This document shows positions 23,388 to 35,785 of a stretch of 64,000 nt of DNA, in pieces; position 1 is the stretch's first letter; each line of letters begins with the position of its first letter. A model generated the notes under the pieces. That model was not told the DNA's origin, ran no database searches, and worked only from the letters and a program-made list of their open reading frames with translations. Source of the DNA: Hydra vulgaris (lineage: Eukaryota; Cnidaria; Hydrozoa; Anthoathecata; Hydridae); contig NC_088931.1 in NCBI RefSeq assembly GCF_038396675.1, positions 75,062,001-75,126,000 of the forward strand, given 5' to 3'. A program made the position numbers and the translations under genes.

Positions 23388-25270
23388 TTAACAGTTTTTA
23401 TCTGTAAAATTTAATCTATGATTTTTAAGTGCAAATAAGTCTATAACTTTTTCAACATTAGGTTCTATCTCTTGGTCAATATGCAATAAAGCAAGACTGT
23501 TCATTCTCATAGTACTTTGTATGTAGTTTTTTAATTGTCTCATAGCTAAAAATGATCTTTCACACGCAGAAGAGGTTACGGGCAATGTTCCTAGAAAGCG
23601 AAGACAAACTCTTAAATTTGCAAATTGATTGTTAGGAAGACTTTTTAAAGTACTTGAAATATTATCTGGTAAGCAAACTTTTTCTTGAACCCAATAGCTT
23701 TCTCGCTAATCAAGTTCTGCGCTTAAAGAAATTGCACATGGCAAATCTGTTAACTACAAATTTACAAAAGATTGAAACTTAACTTTCCAGCCAATCTTCT
23801 TAGAAACATAAGACATCATTTTATCTGGAATAATAACCAAATCATCATAAGCAACCAAAGTATTATCAATACATCTGTTATTAACTTCAAATAGGAGGTG
23901 ATTGATAAGTGATATGGTTAACGATTTCTTGAAATAATCTGAAGTTGAAATAAATTGAAGCTTGTGAGGAAGTTTCTTTATCGCACTTTTTTTCTAAGTT
24001 CATCCTCATTCCTTCAAGACAAAAAACAATAGGTACAAACAAACTTTCAAAATCATCCAATCCAGTTATGCGTTCAACCCATCTTGTGCGACGAACATCA
24101 ATTAATTTTTTCTTTGTTGCAGAATCATATTTCTGACTTGCTACTCTAAGATTTAGACTAAAATGGTGAATATACATTGCTTTGTCATTGTGATTTTTAA
24201 TTCTCTTTGAAGACCTTTAACATGACCAGCAACAGATCCTGCGCTATCATACCCCTGACCTCGACAATTGGAAATGTCAAGAGAATAATCTTTAAGACAT
24301 GATAAAATAGTTTTGCAAAGAGCTTCTCCTGATAAACCATATTCGAAATGCAAAAAACCCATAAATTCTTCTCTAACATCAAAAGAACTATCTATAAATC
24401 TAATAATTAAAAACATTTGTTCCTGATTGGAGCAATCAGATGCTTCATCAGTAATTATTGAAAAAAATAGATTTTTTTTATATTGAAAATTTAAATATTC
24501 TGGATATATTTACCACAACAATTTATTAATTCATTATGTGATGAATTAGAAATATAATATGCATTCTTTGCTCAGCTGTTAAGATGATGCTCAAAAACTT
24601 TATCCCCACCTTTGATCCTGTAGTTTAAAAGCTCAACAAAATTTCCTATTCTATTTACTAAAGAGTATTTTCCAACAGTAGGATGATGTTAGGAATCGTC
24701 ACGATGACCTCTAAAAGCTATATTGAGACGGCCTAAGAAAATGATTGAGTCAACAATTGAACGCAATTTGTCCAGATTTAAAGCAACCTCCTTTTCATAT
24801 TCTTTATTGATCAAAATATCAATATTTTGAATATTTCCATTCATTGTATTTGAAACTGCTGAAAATATGGTCCAGGTGTTATAATGAAGACTACAGCTAA
24901 GTGATGTTCATTAATCTTTCCTTTTTTCCTATGATAATGTCTTTTAAAAGCACTCACAGCATCTGGCCGGTGCTTTACAGGCTGAGAAAACAAGTTTTAT
25001 ATCTACTAGATTTCGAAAAGTATTTAAACCCAAACAAAACACAACTCAAACAATATGCTCCATCTTCAGATGGTGAATAACTAAGCCATGAAAATTGCTT
25101 TAACCAGATAAGTTGGAAATATCGTCTATTTGTTTTTGGAAAACAATAACGCTCATCAGGCACAAAAACATTTCTAATCAAGTTTTTTAATTGCAAATCA
25201 TTTAAAGTAGATGCCTTTGAACGAAAGCATGCAATATCATATTCACTAGAAAACTTAGGTCACAACTTAT
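23388..25270 (-). pseudogene. hAT transposase (ZMYM1-like), heavily decayed
   Basis: Blocks in order on the minus strand: FSSEYDIACFRSKAS and LIRNVFVPDERYCFP; the TTF zinc-finger core WLKQFSWLSYSPSEDGAYCL and CVLFG (25110-25040); TDEASDCSNQEQMF (24460-24410); GLSGEALCKTILSCLKD; CRGQGYDSAGSVAGHVKG; RRTRWVERITGLDDFE (24080); and the dimerisation block VTSSACERSFLAMRQLKNY (23580-23520). The order and motifs match the hAT family of the element at 10087-13393, but the sequence is clearly a different lineage. Numerous stops and shifts are present. Confidence 0.8.
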
Positions 25271-25518
25271 TTGTATTAGACTCTAGTTTTAAAATTTTGG
25301 CAGATAAAAACTTTTTTTTTTAAATTTAATAATCATTTTCATTTAAAGGTAGCAAAGTATTGGAAGAACACGATTTTGAATCTATAAAGGAATCAAAGAC
25401 ACTATTTCTGTGAGAGGGTCTTATAAACTTGATGTTGTATTTGTATATTGTATCTGTAAACATAGTAATTGTTAATTGTTTAGCACAATTACCTATTTTT
25501 ACAATTACCTATTTTTAC

Positions 25519-26190
25519 CTATAATTTACTCTTCAAGCATTTCTCATCTGGAACAAAAACTAGAGGTACATAAAGATTGTGTTTATATGGAAGTGGGGGA
25601 TTTGATCCTTTAAAATAAAACAATAAATTCAGAACATCTGAGGCTGCAGATAAAATACGAGGTTCAATTTTAAGATTAAACATAAAGTTATATTTTAGGA
25701 GAGAACCAATTGTTTTGAAGTAACACTGAACTTGTTTAAAACACACAGTTAAAAGAGCAAGTACGCAAAGAAAACCAGACCATACGAATTTTTGACATAT
25801 ATGTAATGCTTCTTCCTTAACAAGATCATCTTTTAGTTTTCCTGAGTCTACAGAATGTGCGGACACAGACACTGCTAACAAATTATCTATTGATGAAAAC
25901 TCATTTGGATACTTTAAGCACAAGCTGACAAACAATAGATGATTACTGTAAAATGAGAGATTTAAATATAAATTAATTGCTGTCAGAATTCTTAAATCCA
26001 TTACCAAACTATTATCACCACTCAGACAAATAGAAAACGAACTAAATAGACAATTACCAGTAGATTCAGATCTGTAAAAAAATGAATAAAGCTTTTTAAT
26101 ACACAATAGAAAAGATCCAACAGCAAGCCTAATGTAAAATAAAACTTTATTCAAGTATTTATATGTTTGATAAAAAAAAAAGAAAATCAA
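25519..26190 (-). CDS. OTU-like cysteine protease ORF carried by hAT
   Basis: A 223-codon minus-strand frame. From about residue 40 it resembles the ovarian-tumour (OTU) fold: ESTGNCLFSSFSICL corresponds to the catalytic DGNCLF segment, with the Cys present but the Asp position Thr. An RILTAINLYLN helix follows, then a CVLALLTVCFKQVQCYF strand region, and a C-terminal KHNLYVPLVF where the usual NHFVPL catalytic His is Leu. The first 30 or so residues are AT-driven and may be non-coding. It lies upstream of the hAT transposase on the same strand and inside the hAT ends. It is probably catalytically dead, or the match is to an OTU-like relative. It could be captured cargo or an earlier insertion. 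Confidence 0.5.
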   Translation of the reverse strand: MIFFFFYQTYKYLNKVLFYIRLAVGSFLLCIKKLYSFFYRSESTGNCLFSSFSICLSGDNSLVMDLRILTAINLYLNLSFYSNHLLFVSLCLKYPNEFSSIDNLLAVSVSAHSVDSGKLKDDLVKEEALHICQKFVWSGFLCVLALLTVCFKQVQCYFKTIGSLLKYNFMFNLKIEPRILSAASDVLNLLFYFKGSNPPLPYKHNLYVPLVFVPDEKCLKSKL

Positions 26191-26261
26191 TTAGACCAAA
26201 GCAAAAGATAAATTAAAAAAATGGTTTGTTTATGCTAACTTTCTTAAAGCAATTTTAAGTC

Positions 26262-26395
26262 AAATTTATTATTATTATTATTATTTTTATTTTAATGTTA
26301 TTATTATTGTTATTATCATTATTATTGTTTTTATCATTATTATTATTATTGTTATTGTTTTATCATTATTATTATTACTATTGTTGTAGTTGATA
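26262..26395. repeat. ATT/TTA microsatellite-like tract
   Basis: Irregular runs of ATT, GTT and CATT triplets such as TTATTATTATTATTTTTATT; low-complexity sequence. Confidence 0.7.
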
Positions 26396-26760
26396 AAAAG
26401 AATGGATTTTTGCTATTATTTTTTCTTTTACTTTTTGAAATAAATAGAGAACTGTTTACTTCAACGCCATAATTTTCCTTGAGTTCTGCGGAATGTCGCA
26501 CTCGACAGAAATATTTCTCTTTATTGACTTTTGAGCAGTCAATAAGTCATAAAGATCTGGTTTGTGAAGGAAATTAATCTTTAACGACAATTCGGAATAA
26601 ACAGTTCGTAAATTTTCAATACAACCGTTCTCAATTAATTTTCTTATAGACTGTAAAGAAATGCAAAAAAATGCTAAGAAAATGTTCTAATTTAGTCAGT
26701 TGAAAGTTTCTTTTAAAATCTGCAATCAGCAGAAACAAACAATCAATTAATGGCTAACTT

Positions 26761-27030
26761 GCGCCTTACTTGGCCTGAAGTTACGCTACCGAACGATGAA
26801 AAAAACCACTAGTTAAATAAACTTAATAATTTTTTGGACTCTCGTTTGCCAAATAAACGGGCCAAGTTAGGCACAAAAATGTTTTGCCTAACTTGACCTG
26901 AAGTTACGTTACCGGAGGATTAAAGGGAAAATATTTTATAAGAATTTATACGATTTTGAAATCTCGTCAGCCAAATAAACGGGCCAGGTTAGGCGCGCCT
27001 AATATGGTCCAAAATTACGCTACCGATAAC
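26761..27030. repeat. ~120-bp degenerate tandem repeat near hAT end
   Basis: The block CCTGAAGTTACGCTACCG recurs at 26774, 26897 and, in degenerate form, about 27008. The block GCCAAATAAACGGGCCA lies at about 26848 and 26970. That gives two and a half units about 120 bp long, next to the hAT terminus, as expected for subterminal transposase-binding repeats. Confidence 0.65.
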
Positions 27031-27230
27031 AAAATTAGAATCCACTTTCCAAATATTTCTTAAATTCTGAAAAACGAGCAAGATAAGGACTTTATACTTA
27101 TAGTAATTCCTTATATATCGCTAATTTACATACAAAAAATCACAAAATAAAATTGAAGAATGTATTTTTTTTTTAATTAAAAAGATGTTAGTCAACGCGC
27201 CTAACAAGCTTAACCCTAAACCCGCCCCTG

Positions 27231-28260
27231 AGGTACATGATTAGTTCTTACTGTCCAGTATTTAACTGTATGATGATTTTCGTCGTCACGACTGTTCCAT
27301 AGACATAGAAAACACATGTACTTTGTGTATCCCAGCTGCAATCCATGAAAAAGGAACACTACTTTTAGATCCCCACAGAAGCACCAGTTATGATCTCTAT
27401 ACTTGATAACGTTGAGAAGCAACTTCATAAAATCGGATTACATGAGAAGTCGGATTACATGAGAATATGTCTCATGTAATCCGACTGCGTGTGCTAATGG
27501 AATAGATGACATCACATTCCCATTGTGTAGGAGAATTGCTTTAAGACTAACTTTACTTAAGTCTATAAACAGACGCCAGTCTCCTGGAGTATACTCACTG
27601 TCCAGTTCTTTCATTAAACCGTTAATGTCAGTACAATAACAGATACTGTCATTCTAGTCATAAAATTTAGCAAGCTGTACATGCCTATTACGAAAATGTG
27701 AAATTGTTGTTTCGCTTTGTAACAAACTCCATTTTTGTAAACAAGATCCAAGCTGTTCTGCCTTCTTCTTCGTTAACCCCAGATCCTTCACTAAATTGTT
27801 CAATTCAGCTTGGCCATTAAGATGAGGTATCACTCTCATACTCCCTGTGACTTTCTTCATCATTGTCGTTGCTTTCGCAATCTAGGCATACTAGAAGATT
27901 GGGAACTGGATTTTGTTCATGGTGTGGAACAGGTTTCAAAGTCAAGAGTCACAATTTGGATAATAAATTGCTGATTTGTTTTTCTTGGAGTATCCAGCAA
28001 TATTTTTCATGCAGGAGTTGCAGTTCGAATGATGATCTCTTGGCTCTCGCCATACCATTGGTACCGCAAACAGCATAGACTTTATTTTGCCATTTAACCA
28101 CTGGGTGAGCCCTACATAACAAACACTGCAGCAAATATGTGGCGCTCAGGTTCTGTTTTGATCACATACTTTGACGCCGAAGTAGTGATAATAGGCAAAA
28201 TCCAACCTTCAGTTTTCTTTTTCGCAGATATAACAGAAACAGTCTGAATGATTCAAGCAA
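27231..28260 (-). pseudogene. transposon-type protein, 5' half (split by hAT)
   Basis: Minus-strand blocks: KKTEGWILPIITTSASK near 28200; VYAVCGTNGMARAKRSS (28080-28010); GQAELNNLVKDLGLTKKKAE (27810-27740); TDINGLMKELDSEYTPGDW and RLFIDLSKVSLKAILLHNG (27640-27520); IPLAHAVGLHETYS; NWCFCGDLKVVFLFHGLQLG (27390-27330); TKYMCFLCLWNSRDDENHH; and VRTNHVP, ending exactly at the hAT duplication. It continues at 21391. A stop in the middle and a palindromic insertion at 27448-27486 add further damage. The protein family is transposon-associated; I cannot name its activity. Confidence 0.65.
27448..27486. repeat. perfect 17-bp inverted repeat, 5-nt loop
   Basis: AGTCGGATTACATGAGA, ATATG, then the exact complement. 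The repeated codons (VGLHET on the minus strand) are followed by the inverted copy plus a stop, which disrupts the protein, so this looks like a templated insertion. Confidence 0.85.
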
Positions 28261-28757
28261 CCCAATTTTAACTTTCTTCAAATTGTTTTAAAAATATTAC
28301 ACGATCAGTCTAAAATAAAAAAAAACATAATATTTAAAAGTAAAGTACACCGCACAACAAGTGTACAGCAATATTAAGCAATATAAAAACTAGCTAGAAC
28401 ATGTCTTATTACCAAAAATGTAAAAGTGATATAACTCAAAAACCTGACGCGATCATATTCTGATTCCTCGTCTTAAAAACTATACTGGTGCTAATTTTCA
28501 GCATGTCAATACTAAAAAATATGATAAGGTGTCAACACGAGATAAAGTTAATACAAGAAGGATATAGTACAACCATAACCTTCTTGTTTTTATTCTTATA
28601 ATTTTTATTATTAACATTATTAATGTTATAATTATTCAAATTATTGTTTTCGTCTTCATTATTTATATTAATAAATATCGAAAAAAATTTTTTTTTTTAA
28701 TCTTGTTGTTATTTGATTTAATTACCGCCATTGAAAAAAAAACGCAGGTTTATTTAC
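28261..28757. other. AT-rich spacer with inverted-repeat partner
   Basis: 28460-28510 is the minus-strand copy of 17054-17100. A hairpin, ACAAGAAGG...CCTTCTTGT, lies at 28553-28590. No gene was found. Confidence 0.45.
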
Positions 28758-29219
28758 CACGGTCTTTTGACTTATCAAAAAAGTGGAAAGTTATTATACG
28801 CAAGCGAAGTGAAATTAAAATTTTACAGAATTTTAAAAATGGCTACGGTTACAGCACTTCAAAAACCATTCGTTGACAACAGTTCATTTGTCTAATTTTC
28901 AGTAATTAAATGCGCGTCTAACTAATAATTAAGTTGAAATTATTATAAAAATAACTTAAAGTTACATGGAAAAATGTTTCAAATAAAATAAAAAACCTCT
29001 CATTGTGAATAAAATATACTTTTAGCAAAAGCGACTTTTTTGTGTTTTGTTTACAATTTTTGGAGCTTTTTGAGCTGAAAAAAAAATTTTGAGCGTATAA
29101 ATTTTTTTATATTTACTTTTTTAGGTAAATATACCTTTAATCTTTTTTTTACTGTTTACTAATATCAGGATTCATTTTTGTTTTAAAGTTTAAAAGAAAT
29201 TTTAGATCTAACCTTTCGT

Positions 29220-31380
<2,161 letters not shown>

Positions 31381-31399
31381 TATGTATATATATATATAC

Positions 31400-31476
<77 letters not shown>
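31381..31476. repeat. (TA)n tract between two mariner copies
   Basis: TA repeats with one ACATTTATATATATA interruption separate the right end of mariner A from the left end of mariner B, as expected if both elements inserted at TA sites of one microsatellite. Confidence 0.9.
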
Positions 31477-31479
<3 letters not shown>

Positions 31480-32244
31480 TATCGGACAAAACGAGTGCAA
31501 CCAAATAATGCTAATTTAGTTTCTTTATATAAAAGTGCTTCATTTTTTCAATTTAGAGAAATAACTATGTAACTGTTTAGAGACAAAGTTCTTCAAGTTT
31601 TATTCATCACAAAGTTCATTATTTGTACACGAAAAGTATTAAATTAATCAAAAGTATTAAAAAAAGTTGATTTCCTTCTGGACAAAACAAGTGCAACTCG
31701 ACAAAATCTTGACCAAGCTGTATTTCGCTATCAATATTTCGTGGCGAATCCTTTGTTGTCGATCACAGCCTTGCATCTTCGAGGCATAGATTCGATCAGG
31801 TGATCAATGAAACTTTGTGGAATCGCTGCCCAGGCCTTTTGGATTTGTTCAAACAGTTGATCCGTATTACGAACACCTTCACGATTAATTCTGCGGTTGA
31901 CGATCTCCCACAGGTTCTCGATAGGGTTGAGATCCGGAGATTGAGGCGGCCATTCCATCACCGATAGGTGGTTGTCTTGAAACCACTGCTTGACTGCTTT
32001 TGCAGTGTGTTTCGGATCGTTGTCTTGCTGAAAAACCCATTTTATTGGTATATTCCATTCAGCATGAGGTAACATAACATCTTTCAGGATATTTTTATAC
32101 ATGAAACGGTCCGATATTCCATCGTTTCGATGTATTGGACCTAGACCGTTAGAAGAAAAATACCCCCAGACCATTACATTACCTCCGCCATGCTTCACGG
32201 TCTTATGGCGCAGTTTTAGGCGCAAGTAGATACGAAAGTGCCTG

Positions 32245-33055
32245 CCGTTACTCAAGGAAATAAATGCTCTAAATGTATACAAACTAAATATATACCATAA
32301 CTTGTTATTTATGTTTAAACTTCAAAATGAAATGATTCCAAAAAATTTTTTTAAAAGTTTCACTCGAATTAATCATAAATATGAAACAAGACATTCAATG
32401 AGTAATTACTACATCCCACTAACATCACTCAAAAAATCTGACTTTTTGACTATATGCCGAAAAGTCAGATTTTTTGACCACGCTTGTGGAATTCGGTTCT
32501 TGACGAAAATATGAAAAAAATAAAATCTATTGCTACATTTAAAAAAACTATAAAAAGACACTTACTAAATTTAAACATTACGCACATTCTCTCATTTTTT
32601 TTAAAAAAATTGAAATAATTTTGTATTTTTAATTTTTTATGTACTTTATTTAATTTTAATATTGTATCGAATATGTATATGCATATGAAGCGAATTTTTT
32701 TTTTTTTTTTTTGTTTATTGTCTTTAATATGTATACGAATATGTACAGATTTGTAATTTTTTACTTGTTATTTTATATTTTAACTTTTTCTTAAATTTCT
32801 TCTTTTTTTAACTTTAAGTTCTTTTTTAACCTTCTAAAATTTCTAACCAAATTTTTATTTTTTTTTAAACTTATTAATTTCACTCTATAATATTGGAAGA
32901 TGTAAAATTTAATTGTATTTTTTTGTATTTCACAAAGGGGCTTGATGATAAGTCATTTTGACTTCTACTTGCCCCAGTCAGTTTGTAATTATATATATTT
33001 GTTTAAATTTTATAGATAACATTGTAAAATGTGTAAAATGACGAAAATAAAATAA
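32245..33055 (+). mobile_element. 5'-truncated non-LTR retrotransposon fragment
   Basis: The plus strand encodes the C-terminal end of a non-LTR reverse transcriptase: LLFMFKLQNEMIPKNFF, INHKYETRHSMSNYYIPLT, KKSDFLTICR, then KKLKKDTYLL-like codons. A 3' untranslated part follows, ending in an A-rich AAAATAAAATAAAA tail against the mariner sequence. The truncated 5' end and A-rich 3' end fit retrotransposition into mariner B. No target duplication could be defined. An 18-bp inverted duplication (32429-32477) disrupts the coding part. Confidence 0.7.
32429..32477. repeat. 18-bp inverted repeat, 13-nt loop
   Basis: TCAAAAAATCTGACTTTT at 32429-32446 is repeated as its complement at 32460-32477. 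Removing the second arm would reconnect CCG with the codons for PRLWNS of the retrotransposon family, so the right arm is an insertion copied from the left. Confidence 0.8.
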
Positions 33056-33599
33056 AAATCGAGGCGTTTTCCGGCCGGTCGACGTACACGGCAAATGCCA
33101 TCGCTCCCAATGATGTTGAACTTCGATTCATCACTGAACAGGACAGTTCGCCATTTCTGCACATTCCAGTCAATATGAGATGTAGCAAACAGGAGTCTTT
33201 TCTTCTGGTTTTTTAGTGAAATCAGTGGTTTCTTTGCAGGGCGTCGAGAAAACAATCCGGCTTCAACAGCACGTCGTCTGATTGTTCGGTCTGATACAGG
33301 CAGCTCTAATTGCTTTTGTATCTCAACTGATAATATCGAGGGGTCCTTTTTGACGGATCTGACGATCATAGAATCCTCTCTAGAAGTGGTGGAACGCGGC
33401 CTTCCACCTTTGTTATCTGCTTCCAACTTCCCTGTAGAACGATATTTGGAACATAGTCTTGATACGGTCCATTTTTTCACGCGATGTTTATCACAAATAC
33501 TTTTTTGTGATATTCCACTTACGTAATCGCCAATAATTTTCTTTTTTAGTTCCAATCCAAGACTGTCGGGAGCCATTTTTGCACTTGAAGTCATAAAAT

Positions 33600-34230
33600 T
33601 AATAAAAATAAATAATCACGCTTCTCAATGCTTACCGTGTTACATTTACCTTGTGATGATACAATAATGCTCTGTGAAACACAACGTCTTGGTTGGATGT
33701 GGACTGTATTGATGTAATGAAACACTTGTTGTATTTCATTTCTTGTATTGATGTTCTTCGATAAAACACTTTGATAAAACTCACTTCGATAAACTGTCTT
33801 GATAATTCTGACTGATTGACTTCTATATACTGACTGAATTACATGTCTCTTATAAATGAACCTGTGTGAACCTGTTCTGGAAGATTCTAGATGCTTCTTT
33901 TCGATGCTTCTGGAAACTTCTGGATGGTTCTGGAAGCTTCTGCATGCTTCTGGAAACTTCTGGATACTTCCTTTAATTATTAAAAAACTTCCGTGACGTT
34001 GACACGGACCAGACTTAAGAAAATGAAACAAACCAAAAAAGTTGCACTCGTTTTGTCCGCTGCAAAATGAAATTTTGCAGCGAACAAAACGAAATTCTGT
34101 CAACGAAATTCTGCCTGTGTGCTGTCACCTGTCAGCTGATTGCTCATGTCATGGCATGCTATGACTCCAGACTCCTGAACTGTTTGCTGTGGTAGTATAG
34201 TTCGTTTCGTTTTTAAGACATGTAAAATTA
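33600..34230 (-). other. 5' untranslated region of mariner B with minisatellite
   Basis: No protein match, although a frame of 170 codons is open. 33870-33975 holds imperfect repeats of CTTCTGGAAACTTCTGGA-type units. Confidence 0.55.
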
Positions 34231-34281
34231 GGAACACTTTTTAGCATTATTCGATGTTGGTTGCAAATGTTTTGTCCAATA

Positions 34282-34842
<561 letters not shown>

Positions 34843-35276
34843 ATATACATATAATATATACATATTAAATGTTTATAGATAATATTATATATATTGTATA
34901 TGATATTATATATAATATATACAATAATATTAGGGGGGTCCAAAATTGTTTTTTTTCAGATTTTTTGTAGTTTAACCACTTTTTTTTAATTAATTTTTTA
35001 TGCTGATTTCGAATTTCACAATGTTTTACTTCATTATCAATATTTAGCCTTCTACTTCAATTTTAATAAAAGTGATTATTTTGACAAAACAATTTACTGT
35101 TAATTTAAATGAAATCATTTATTTTCAAATATAAGCGATGTAAAACACATGGTAAATTTTTTTTTCATTTTATTAATAAAACATTTAATCACTATGTCTA
35201 ATTATAAATAACACAAAAAATTAGACATTGCACATCATCAAGATAGTCTAATATTATTAATAATTTGTTTCGACCT

Positions 35277-35785
35277 CTATTGAAAGTGCGAAAAAACTTT
35301 GTGGAAGTCATCGTAGGTGATTGTGGATTGCTGTGATGACTTTCCAAGTAGAACCTTCAAATTAGTAGCATATTCTTCTATAGACATAAGACGGCGCTTT
35401 TTTGTATTTTTATCAAAAATCATGATTTTAAATAGAATTGATTTCCGTGGCAATGACCTACTTGTATCTCTAAAATAAATTGCTTTATTCTTCAATCGTC
35501 TTTGGCATTTTATCAGATCTTGCTCTTTTTCAATATATTCACAGACATCTGATCCACTCGTAAATGGGTCGCCTTGTAGTTTTAAACAAGTTAAAATAGA
35601 ATTTCTCCTGAACGCCTGATGTAAAGCTTGTTGTTCTTTTTTAGTTAAGCCGCTTTGTCTCAGTTGAATCTGTCGCTAGTTCCAACTGTATTCTATACTT
35701 TCAATTTTTCTAACAATAGGACCCATTTTCAAAAAATAGTTCTAAAAAAACCATTTTCCAAAATAGTTTTTAATTATTTGAATCT
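35277..35785 (-). other. 3' part of the G-run transposon
   Basis: A minus-strand open frame at 35277-35495 (SIEEYATNLKVLLGKSSQQS) may be the last, shifted piece of the transposase, but I have no independent support for it. Confidence 0.35.

Larger units (their letters stand above)
21392..27230 (-). mobile_element. hAT transposon inserted in a gene, perfect 8-bp TSD
   Basis: AGGTACAT occurs at 21384-21391 and at 27231-27238. The right end (minus-strand reading) is CAGGGGCGGGTTTAGGG. The left end reads GCGCGGGTTTAGC, matching after loss of about three terminal bases. Codons on the two sides join as NHVP/GRYN of one protein, confirming the insertion point. Inside are a decayed hAT transposase (23388-25270) and an OTU-like ORF (25519-26190), both on the minus strand. 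Confidence 0.8.
31731..33594 (-). pseudogene. Tc1-like transposase B, split by a non-LTR insertion
   Basis: The N-terminal part, 33594-33058, has KKKIIGDYVSGISQKSICDK (first helix-turn-helix), KGGRPRSTTSRED, the first catalytic Asp in LFSDESKFNIIGSDG, and VRRPAGKRLD. The C-terminal part, 32235-31731, has KTVKHGGGNVMVWGYFSSNG, the second Asp in QQDNDPKHTAKAV, the Glu in PPQSPDLNPIENLWE, and IESMPRRCKAV. All three catalytic acids are present, and both halves are open reading frames. The insertion at about 32245-33055 therefore looks like the main inactivating event. Confidence 0.9.

Noticed and set aside
33591..34103. 170-codon minus-strand open frame
   Set aside because: It lies in the untranslated 5' region of mariner B, contains a CTTCTGGA minisatellite, and matches no transposase domain.
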